Shown piece by piece: positions 28,201-40,100 of a stretch of 64,000 nucleotides of DNA. The stretch is taken from contig NC_092804.1 in assembly GCF_040954645.1 (NCBI RefSeq), positions 146,329,108 to 146,393,107 of the forward strand, written 5' to 3'. Below the pieces are notes generated by a model, which was not told the origin of the DNA, ran no database searches, and worked only from the letters and a program-made list of their open reading frames with translations. The position numbers were made by a program, and so were the translations under genes. Every line of letters starts with the position of its first letter. The first letter of the stretch is position 1. The DNA is from Diabrotica undecimpunctata. Lineage: Eukaryota; Arthropoda; Insecta; Coleoptera; Chrysomelidae.

Positions 28201-31200
28201 TTATGAAAATAAATGGAGAGGTCAAAAAATATTTTTTGATGCGGAGCTTCTATACTGGCGTTGTATTACTTTGTCTCTATAGTAAAATGGTGAGGCGAGC
28301 GTCACGAAAGTAGTGCCACAAAATGAGCTTCATAGAACAGATGCGCCGTAAACAATTGGAAGAGTGCATTTATGCGACGAGAGGAGTCCTCTATACAACA
28401 TGTAAACTTTTGAAGCGAAGCTTCTATACTGACGTTATGTATTACTTTTTCTAAAATAAAGTAAAGTGCTGAGACGAGCGTCGCGGAAGTAGAGCCACGA
28501 CACGTCTTCACGGAAGTAGTGCCAAGAAATTCGCTTCATATAATATTTTTCACCTAAGAAGACCACTTTGCAATTAAATGCTGGTAACTTTATTACTAGC
28601 GGACCAGATAAGCGGCGATATATTTTACACTACCTTTATGAATAACATTTTACCGCTCTGTTGTTTTAATCAGCACTGCTCATAAAGTTATCGTTTATTG
28701 GCTTTAATATTTTATTGCAATAGTACGAGTACGGAATATTTATTTAAACAGTGAATTTATTACATGTTAATTTTTTTTAATTTCTTCTGACGTATCGTAT
28801 AATGTAGGTTTACCCAATAATCAAAGTTATGCCTTTACAAGAACATATTATTTGAAAAATAAGGAGTAAATACCATGTGTCATAATAATTGTAATCTCCT
28901 TATTACACACTTTAAAAATTTGTTTAGTAAAGTATTTCTTAAATCCACACAATCATTGAAAAATGATTCATGCTGTTTAAAACTATCTTCTGTTAACGAC
29001 ACTGTCATCGACAAAGTAGATCAAATTCATACGTCATCATATTTCTCTTTTGTTTATCGTTAAAAATTGCTTCCATAAAGTCCTCGTAGACACACCGTCT
29101 CAGGACTTGCAACTTCAACGTGGAGTCATATGTCGCCATGTTACCTAATCCAACGGTAACTTTAACATCATAAGTATTTATAAGATATAATGTCGAACAA
29201 ATGTAACTAATTATTTGTTAACGGGTTTTTACCCATATATTTAGTGGCTACATTCATGTACTCCTAGACACCGATGATGAAATGATGTATTCCGAAAACG
29301 TTTTGTCTAACACAGTCCGTTTGGGTTTTTAAATATATACCTTTTACAAAGGATTTTAATTAATTTTTTAACAAAAAAGTGTTTCGGGAATTCAATTCGG
29401 ACTTTGTGGAGTGTTTTAGTTAAACGATAAAGTAAGTACCTTCGGTCTAATTACTCTCAATAGCTTTGGTATTAATTACTGGACTACACGTGTTAAAACA
29501 TTTTGTTTTGCTGAAAACTCGGAAGTGATTTAGTGCCAATTTGTTTTAAGGTTGTATTCAACAGTTTATGTTTACAGTGTCTGCAGAACGTAAAGTCTTG
29601 GATGTATTTTATTCAAAATTAGACATACAAAACCATTCGTATAATTTTCACTCTACGCAAAATAGAGACCTTGATGAACATTTGATGTCGACAAATAATT
29701 TCGAGTATTCGAAATATTCCGTCTCACTTCTTTTAACACGTCCTGTATATACATATTATATTCATTTTATTTGCCTTTGATACAGTAAAATCCAATATTA
29801 TTACAGAACATAAAATACAGGAAATTAAATATTTTTACTTTTTAAGCGATCTGAATTAAATATTAACGCCCCACTGTTTGAGGCCCACTGATCATATCTT
29901 AATTACATATCGGCCATCATAGGGTAAAAGTAGGAAAGTTGTAAACAGTTGAAAGAGTCTGTTTACGCAACGAGGGGATTCCGTTATACAACATGTAAAT
30001 TTTTCAATTAAAATCTTTAACAAGGATATAACTAACAGCGGTTTTATGTAATTCTCTAATATTATTTTTAAAGCGAAAATTTAAACAGTAAATAAAAAAA
30101 TATTAAATAAATAATAAACTTGCTTTATTCAATTTTAAAAATATTATATAAAATTTAAAAATACACAAAACATAGCATGGAGCTTCGCGCTAGTCGACAG
30201 TACCGCGAATAGTACCAATTTTTTATCTATTTATCACAGTTTTATTTGTACGATTAAACACCATTTCCATTTATGCTTTTAGGATAAATTTATGGCGTAT
30301 TTGGAACCTCAACAACTAGATATCGATACCAGTGATGTTAATAACGGTACCTTTTCTAAAGCAATCAAGTTCGCGACGAATCGATTTAAGGTCGGTCGTG
30401 CTTTCTCATTCAACAAAACACCTTCGAAACTCAAAAGGGCGGTTTCATCGATGATGTCACCGTTTGGCAGCTCAACGAATCTCACACCTGCTTCACAATT
30501 AGCTCAAATGAAACTGGCTAGCTATAGTAATATTAACGTAAGTATTTTACAAGTGCTTTTCAAAAAAAAATATAAACGATGTAAAGTTAGTAAAATATAA
30601 CATTTTTATTATTTAATACTTAACAATATTTATTTAATTACAACTGTTAAGAAATATTTTTCTCGTGTGTGTCATATCCGAATTTTCCGTCCCTAAAAAT
30701 TATTAAACACAACTTTGAAGCTAAAAATAAGAATAATAAAAAAAAATCGGTGAAAGGATTACACTAGGAGATCAGCGCGGATTCAGAAAAGGTCGATCTT
30801 GTACAGAGGCAGTGATCATAGTTAGACAAGTAAATCAGAAATCCTTGGACTTTAATAAACTAGCATTTATATACCTTATCGATTTAATCAAAGTGTTTGA
30901 CCTAGTACAAATACAAGATTTAATACATCTATTATAGAAGCATACCAGCAGACATCATTAAGACAGTGGAAAACATATACAAAGTAATTGCAAAGCTTCT
31001 TCTTCTCTTCTTCTTTTTACGTAGAGACTGTCTGATTTTCAATGTGCCTCAATTAAGTTATCGTTCCATCGTTTTCGTGGTCTTCTTACTCATCGTCTTC
31101 CCATTGGGGAACCGTCCCTTGTCGTCTTTACTACTCTATTTGTTGTCATTTGGCTTATATGATCGTTCCATTTTACTCTTCTATTCCTTACCCAATGCTT

Positions 31201-34200
31201 GATGTTCTCCACCGTGAATATACATCGTATCTCTACTTCTAGCTCTGTCCCATAGTGTTTTACCATCAATGTTTCTGTTTTCGTCTCTGCTGTTTCTAAC
31301 ATTTTTTTTTGTCCTCTCTAACAGGACGTGTTTCTGTCGCGAATGTCATTATTGGTCTGATGACTGTTTTGTAAATTCTGCCTTTCGTTTCTTTCTCGAT
31401 ATTTTGATTTCTCCATATTGTTTCATTCAGGCAACCTGCGGCTCTGTTTGCTCTATTCACTTGATCCCTCACTTCTGTTTCGAGCTTTCCGTAGCTAGAT
31501 AATGTATGCCTAGATATTTAAACTCCATCACTTATTCTGTTATCTGACCTTCCAGCTCCAATTTACATCTTAGTAAATTTGTTGTTATAATCATGCATAT
31601 TGTCTTTTTTGGGGAAATTAACATGTTATATTTTGTAGCGGTTATATAAAATTTGTGCAACATACGTTGTAAATCATCTTCACTTTGAGTAGTATTGCGT
31701 CGTCTGCATAGCAAATTATTTTAAGTTGTTTTTCTCCCATTGGCTATACTTTTTTAGTTCTTACTTTTTTTATTATTTCATCCATAATCAGGTTGAACAA
31801 TAGAGGACTCATGGAATCTCCCTGTCTTATCCCTTTGCCAGCTTCAATAGGGTCAGTTAGTTCTTCTACTTTTACTTTTATTGTGTTGTTTTTATGTTGT
31901 GTGTTGTGTTGTGTTTTTTTTTTTGGTATATTTTTCGATCGTTTTGATTATTCCTAATGCTATCTCTCTAGCGTACAATAAGTGAATAACGTCCTTTAAT
32001 TTGACCCGGTCAAATGCCTTCGTATGGTCCACATATATATGCCGGTTTGTTGTATTCTAATGATTTGTCTTACACTTGTGTCATTATAAATATAGCGTCC
32101 GTGCATGATCTTCCCGACCTAAAACCTTGTTGTTCTTCTAGTGTTATAATTTCATCCAATTTATTATCATTTTGGTTGTTAATTTTAGTGTTGTGTTTAA
32201 TAAATTAATTCCTCTGTAGTTTTCCGGGTCCGATTTGTCTCCCTTTTTGAAGAGAGGTATTAGAATGCTTGATCTCCCTTCATGAGGAATTCTGTTTTGT
32301 TTTATTATTCTTTGGATTAGTTTTAGTAGTTGTTTGGTCAGATTTGGTCCTCCGTACTTGAGGAGTTAATTCGGTATTCTCTCCTCTCCTGGTGATTTTG
32401 TGTTTTTTAATTTGCTGAATGCTTTCTATACCTTTTCTTTGTTTTCCGTCACCTCCGGTGTTGGTGGTTCATTATCGTCACCTTTAGCAAATAGGGATCG
32501 AAAGTAATCTGCCCATGTTTCCTTCTGAAAGTGTTTCGTTTTTATTAGTTCGTTTATGTCTTTTCTTTGTTCTCAGATTATTTGTCATAACTAAAGTATT
32601 CGTTTCATAACTCTCCAAATTTTATCCGGGCTTCGGACCGGCTGTTGTAACCACAGAGCTACTCAATCCACCGCGCAACTACCCCAGGCAGTGTTAAAAT
32701 TGCAAAGCTAGGGAGAGAAATGACCAATGAACCAATTGCGTACGAAACAGGTATAAGACTCAAGTCCTCTTCTCTTCTATATATAATCTAATTTGATAAT
32801 GGATTAAATCAATGTTCAATAAAATAAAGCAAAAAGAGGATACAGGATGAGAACAGCGGGACTAACAATAATTTGCTATGCGGATGATGCATTAACCCAT
32901 TCAGTGCCAGAAGGTTTTTGCTAGATTGAGTCGCAGGGACCAATATTAACTAACGCAGTTTTTGAGCTAAGTAAAGTAAAAAAAAACATATTTTAACTAT
33001 CCAAATTCATATTAATATTTTTTTTTTGCGAATAACAGTCCATACGAGTCCATACGAGTTATCTCGTACTTGGTATATATTGAGGCTATATTGAGAATAC
33101 AAAAATACTCAAAAAGCTGGCCAGAGAGGGACTGTTGTGGATGTCGGTAATACGAGATAATCGTGATTCTTTCGTTATTTAGGAAGATGTTCACCAGGTA
33201 GTCAACATTGGGAATGAGAACCTTTGAAGGAATCATGTATTCTAGTATTTGGATATTAGGAGTGAGGCAGATGTTTTATCAGAAGGTGTTTTACTGACAC
33301 ACTGGCGGTCGACTATACCCATAACAGTCCGTTTACTCCGCAGATTTATCCTCGGACTTGAGTAAAGATCTGGAAGACTATTATTCTTCGTGTTGACGAT
33401 TCATGTCTGAGGAGATGTCGAACACGACGTTTTGATGAGTATGTATTAGAGCATTTTAGCGTCTTAGTCGTGGGGCATTCATGAGATTTGTGGTCTTATC
33501 AATTGGATGTTATGTTATTCTTTGTTCATTATGAAGTGAGATGTCTACTTTTACATCATTTCGAGCTTTTCTTCTGGCGGAGACGAACAACAATTTTCGA
33601 TGCAATGGAATCTCTCGCAGTCAAAGAGAATACCTCTTGAAAGGTCTAGTGAAAGTGAAAGTGAAGCTAGTGGGTATGTTGGTTTTTCTTGCGATGATGC
33701 GGAAAATTTTTGTATATGGACAGTTTGATTTCGCGAATCTCTTACTTGGGAAGCTTCCAGTAGGAACTCGAAGCATACGGTCTTACCCATGCTGCCAATC
33801 TTAATCGACAACTGAGAAGTTAGTGAGAGTGTTATGGCACGAGATGTGCAGTATATATTATCGCCTTGGTGGGCATCAGCAGAATGAGGCAGGGTTTTTG
33901 AAGTGACTGACCTCGTACGAGACGTGTTTGCTATTGGGATGGAAGGGGTTTTCTTTTGATAAGGGCGATTATTGTTATTACTGTCTGACAAGGATCTTGA
34001 AAAGTTAAAAGTTTCTTAATGACTGATTTCACCTGTTGTCTATTTCGTGGACTTTAAATGAAACTAATTAAAAAACTGCTCCTCCTTCACTACTTTTGAA
34101 GTAGAATTCCTAGACTAAGGGACAACCCTGTTGAACACTTATTCTTGAAGGTAGATCTGATCTTACAACATGCTTTTACAATACATATTGATCCTTCGAC

Positions 34201-37051
34201 AGTAACTGTCAAACGGATTCTTACAATATATCTCTGTTGGCTTCGTTGCTTTTGTTAAACGGGCTGAGATCAATGCTTCCTTGGCTGCCTTTTTATCTCT
34301 ATTGGAGATAATACCGTCTCTTCTTCGGACTACCAACTACATGTGCTGTAACCACCCTGCCACGGCCTTTATGTAACTAGTTCGGGTTGTTGATCATTGT
34401 CGTATTCCTTCCGATGGTATGTTCCCACACCATAATATACAGCTCACTTTACAAATCTCTGTATCCGATATTAATTTACTGAACTCAATCTTAAAAATGC
34501 CACTAATATTTTTAAAGAATCTGCTTTTGTAAAATAACAGGCGATTCCATAGATAAAAACATGTAAAGTTACCATACTCTTTAAACTTTCTAACATTTCA
34601 TTTAATATTGTTTAGAATATTTTTTGAAGAATTCTTGATATTTCACCGTTGTTTATATAGGAACCACGAGGACTTGTTGGTCGTCTTGAGCGAGTTTCAT
34701 TCTTCAACTCTTTTAAATTATAGAGTTTGAAAATAACTGTCTATTTTGTTAATAAAGTAAGTTTAATTCGTCTACTTTAAACCTTAAACCTCTTTCGGAT
34801 CTGTTATTAGTTTCCATAGCTTGGTGAATATTTAGACAGGGAAGGATAAAAATATGGTATAACCAAATAAGGAGAGTACAATTATTGTTAACTAAATATA
34901 GCGAATAATAGAACACGTTATTCATTAAGGGGTTACATAGGTCTTGTATTTGCAAAAAATTGATTTATTTATTTTTATTCCATATGAAAAAATAGTAATT
35001 CAAGAGTATTGTCGCCAAATTCAAGCAATATTACCGGAGTTTTAGAGATTTGAATACCGCGCTAATACCCGCCACTGAATAAACTCTCAGTTTAAAAACT
35101 TCAAACGCTTTTTTCTCGAAACTTTGTTTTTCTGTGCGGTAGGTACGATTTCTCGAGAATGAATCGAATGATTTTGCTGAAATTTTGCACAGTTCATGTT
35201 TATAATATTGTTTCGTGATTGAACGAATTAATTAAAAAAAAAATAATAAAGTTTAAAGTTTTGACATAAGTTTGAATGAATTTTCGTCTTATATTTATTG
35301 GCATTTTTCCGATTCTCGTCGATTTTAAAACATTTTTTTCGTATAAAACAAGAACGAGCCGACCGATTGAAAATCACTTCGTTCAATCACGAAACAATAC
35401 TATAAAGTTGAACTGTAGAAAGTTTCAGCAAAATCGGTTGATTCGTTCTCGAGAAATCGTGCCTAGCGTACAGAAAAACAAAGTTTCGAGAAAAACGTTA
35501 CATACCTAAGTATGTAACCCTTTAAATACGATGGTAAGAGAAAAACTTGTAGTACTATCGCTTATACTACAGTGTGCGGTGCAAGAGCTTTCTTATATTA
35601 AACGCGCTCAAAAACAGCTGCCATTAATTCTTATTTTAGCAACTACCATGCACTTCGCCGTGTGGACTTTTCCAAGGCCCATCTGATCATGACAAGCCAG
35701 CGTCTGTAAACAAACAATTCAATATCGCGACTGTAGATCATTCCATTGTGATCTAAAATCGATTGTTCTGTTGTTTATGAATACTGAAAATATGTGGAAA
35801 AATTCTTCAGGACCTTAAAGAATCATTAGAGCATCAGAAAATCTCAAGAGATTTTTGCATCATGCAGATGTTCTTATAATTTTGATTACAAAGAAAAATG
35901 AATCATGTATTAAATTCAGTGGTGCATAAACTTAATCCACGCGAATTTGATTCGCGAAAAAAGACTGGAGTGTTTATCGAAAAGCTGCCTCATGACGCCT
36001 GTGTGTTCTTTGGCGACGTGATACATTTTCATCTGTCGGGATGTGTAAATATACTAAAGACTAACAAATCTTCATGCAAAACGTGTGTGATTGTTACGGA
36101 ATTGCCGATATGAGCACATAGTTTCTTTTAGGAGAAGAATAGAACAATGTAAGGATCCTATTTTTAGCGTATAACGTTTTTTTATTGTAGAATTGCTTAG
36201 AATTCTTGACCTAAACTGGGAAAGAACGTAGCTCTGACTAAAAAGAACTGGGATGACCGTAGCTCAGCGGCTAAGATACAAGGCTAGCATGCAATCTTTT
36301 TCTAGCCGGACAGTCTCGATGAATACTGCATTAATACTCCACCTTTGTATTAATGTCCCGACGTCCTTAGTAGCGCTCTTCTATCGTAATAAAATCTTGG
36401 TAAACGAGTTCCCCCTGCTCATAACTGACATCTCCAAGGTTTTCAGGAAGTTTATCTAAGCAACTATTCATGAAATTGATACTCATATTACACCCGAGAT
36501 AGCAAAAAAACCAATAGCAGTCTATTAATTCTCATCTATAACATTTTATAATTTTCAGGTTTCTTGTTACCGAGGAAATTTTGTATAACATCTTAAAAAG
36601 AGAGTTACGCAGACTTTTCAACTGTTTTCATTTTGATGAAAAAGACAGCAAAGATTTGATTTCACGCACAAAGCGTCTATGTATCTGTTGATACGTATTT
36701 CGACTTAATAAGTCTCATCAGAACAGGTATTCATAGGCGTTCTCAACGTGAAAAATAAATCTTTTCTGTCTTTAAGAAGCAACAATAAAATGGCTTCGTT
36801 ATGGACGCAATAGCGACATCTGATAGAAAAATCCGTAAAATAGTTTCGAAACAAATTCAGATTTCTGCTTTAATCTGAACCTTCTAAAAATTGCAAGGTA
36901 TAACAGACGTTGATAAAGATGTTAATAGAGACATGGAGAATCTAAAATTTGCATTCCACAACATGTCTATCAACTAAGCAGAAATCCTTAACGAATTTGT
37001 TTCTTGTACTCATACAGAGTAGATCCGAATTATAATTAATAATATTTATTA

Positions 37052-37100
<49 letters not shown>

Positions 37101-40100
37101 TTTTTATAATTATAATTAATAATTAATATTTTCATTTTGATTACAAATTCTTTGTTGCGATAACGGTCGGAATTTGTGGCCCATCGAACACCCCGGCTTT
37201 GATATCCTCGTACATAGCTGGAAAGGTGGAAACTATGTTAAAAAGTTTTGTTGTCTCTGTTTCAATGCCTTAACGAATTGCTTCATACAACCAAGTTTCA
37301 GGTGACCTGCAGGAAAACAATTTTTTTTGACAATTGGGCCATTGACAATGTTTGGCTGCCAGTGATTGACGTTCAGGCCAGTTCTTCTGGTCCAATGTTT
37401 ATTTCTAGCTCTACAGTCCCACATGCAAAGATAAAATGGAAACTTTTTGATCCTCTGTGTTGGCCAAAAAGGAGGATAAACACTTTCACATCGACACAAC
37501 TGATAAAATAGTGCTCGTGATATTATTTTAACAATTTACTGCTTTTATGTCATTATACTCCTCTCGCATATGATGTTAATGTCAGAATTAATTTGTTGAA
37601 ACTCTTGCTGGAATCTCAATATCGTCGTATCACCAGATTAGTCAAAACCTTGAAATACTGGAATATATCCTTGAATTTGTTAACAGCAGATGAAATATTC
37701 GGATAACGTGTAAAGTGCTTGTTTCTTCTGACTTATACCCTTTGTTTCTCAAAAAAATAGCGGTTAATTACATTCTCGGTAGATTCTCGCCAGACCATGG
37801 GGACTCCGCATGGCAAACACTTCCGTTTTCCATTAGTCCAATCACGAAGGATGCCGATAATTTTAAGATAGGCTGTATATGTACCTCTGAGAAAGATGTA
37901 ATATTTCGCCATTGACGAATTAGTATGTAACAGCATGCATTAGGACTATTTCAACACTAAATATACTTGATGACGGCATTTTCACAAATAAAGCGAATGT
38001 CTGCTAATACCTTTTCACAAACAATACCACCACTGAAAGCACTAATAAGAATCAAGTCACTTTCTTATTTTGAGTAGACATGGCATTATACTGTGCTTAT
38101 GTTCTAAGACCAGAAGGAGGGTGACAGATGGGATATTGGTAGGGGATGCAAAGATACTCCAAAAACCATCCAGAGTTCGCTTCGACCCAAGATGTTACTT
38201 TATTTTTGTATATACATGTATATATTTGTATACAGTACGTTCAGTTTTGGATTAGATATTGCAAGTACATAAAGCGCTAAAATCGGCAACATTGGACTGT
38301 AAAAAATTGGACAATAAAAAATGGACCTATTATGTGGTCTCCTAAAATGCCAGTCCAGATCTTAACTTTTTGAGGACGTTGAGTTCGGTAAACAACACTT
38401 CTCTGCTGGTTTTTTTGCGCCCAATACCTCGTACTGGAAGGATTGTGTCTCCCTACTAACGAAACAGAAGATTCATCAGTAAATAGAATGTTTTTAATAA
38501 AATTGGGTTCATCATTTGATCATTAGCCTTCGTTAGTAGAGTTTCACAAAACTCCATTCTTCAAAAGTGGTAGTCTGGATAAAGCTGCTGCGTTTTCGAA
38601 TATTTAAAATTCTTGTAACCGTGCTTTTTCCACACTTTCGTTACAGTAATTTGTGCCTGTTTGAACGTGTTGAATCTACCTCGATTGTTACACACATTTG
38701 TGTATCCCGGTATTCTCTTTTCTCAACTTTTTCTGGTAACACTTCTTGAGCGTAACATTTTCTGCAATTTTAGAGGCAATAACAACTCTTAAAATTTTTA
38801 ACAATATGAACTGACTGTAGGCATTGGTCTCCCCTCAAAAAACACAGAAAATAAACCTACACACTGTTGTCCCGAATTACCACCATAAAACCATTTTATT
38901 ATTTGAACCTTTTCTGCGGGCATATAAACAGACATGTTGTTTACAAAACTAAATTAAAAATCTACGCTCTTATTGCTCTAAACAGCCTCTGTATAATGAC
39001 AAATTATTGGCGACGGGGCAACGGAGGTTCGTGAAAAGACGACGGCGCGCAGTGTTGCCATTTATAGTGTGTATATCTAATTTAAAACTTAACGCACTAT
39101 ATACATGTATTTTTGTATCAACCTGTAAAAAAACTAGAACTTTCAGAAAAATTCACTCTTAAGTTTGAATGAGTAATAACATTACATTGTGTTTTATTGT
39201 GATATACTAAAGTACTACGCAGATATTTAATTATTATTGTTAATTTTAATTGTACTATCCTTATATACCTATTTTTTACTAAAAAACCATCAATCAATCA
39301 ATCTTTAATTTATTAAACCTGACTATTCTGCACAATGCTCCTTTCTGCACAACTTATTCTAAGGCTGATTTACTTTGGTGGCGTTTTCAATTTATTATAA
39401 CATACAATTTATGATAACATATGTAAGGTATTTGGGGTTGTTTTAATTATCAATAAACTACTTTGTACATATGCTCATAGTCCTGTATGGTTATTTTATA
39501 ATATATTCTAATTGTTTTAAATCCTTTTAGTAATAAAATTGTCAAAGGTATAAATCTGTTTGTAAATTGATTAGTCTTCATTTCTTAGTTATAATTTTGT
39601 AAAATACTTCCAGATGGAGATTGTTTAAAGTGCGTAGAGTAAAACTACACTAGAGTGCAAAATAATCGATTTAAAATTATTTTGCGAAAGTACGTCTCCT
39701 GTTTCAATGTAAAAAGTGTTAATTTAAAAATATTTAGTGTACAAACATTAACCTCATTATTGAGTTTTAAAAAAGTTTTGTTTTTTTGGTGAATCGTATG
39801 ACGTATTACAAAAAAATAATGCAACACGTAGAGATGAGGTCAGAATTTGACTCATTGAAATCGACACGCACGGACTTAACGCGTTCGGTTAACATCGTAC
39901 TCATCAATTTTCATAGCAACCTACTAACACATCAGTCACTTAAGTTCGCAACTGCATTACAAATAGATACCACATCCGTCAAAGCAGCTCAAGCAGTAGC
40001 GTTATTGAAAGAAGGCCTTAGCCAGAGGGCCTAAGCAAATCGTGCGTCTTATTGGTACCAAGATACTGGTGATTATGTCCGCCGACAAGGAGGAGGCCGT

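Larger units (their letters stand above)
30747..32891 (+). pseudogene. LINE ORF2 relic (+ strand) interrupted by a minus-strand LINE
   Basis: The left part (30747-30997) reads GDQRGFRKGRSCTEAVIIVRQ and LAFIYLIDLIKVFD (RT motif A region) up to VIAKL. The right part (32698-32891) resumes IAKLGREMTNEPIAYETGIR, MRTAG and LTIICYADDA (motif C). The halves are continuous once the minus-strand insertion 30998-32697 and one copy of its 12-bp duplication are removed. The right part is itself cut immediately after YADD by a TTAACCC junction. Confidence 0.87.

Noticed and set aside
33551..33991. 146-codon minus-strand ORF
   Set aside because: No recognisable motif, low-complexity Ser/Thr-rich translation, no splice or promoter context; it lies within sequence probably belonging to a transposon insert. 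Not enough to call a gene.
37055..37096. TA run as possible regulatory or replication feature
   Set aside because: It is an ordinary dinucleotide microsatellite in AT-rich intron sequence.
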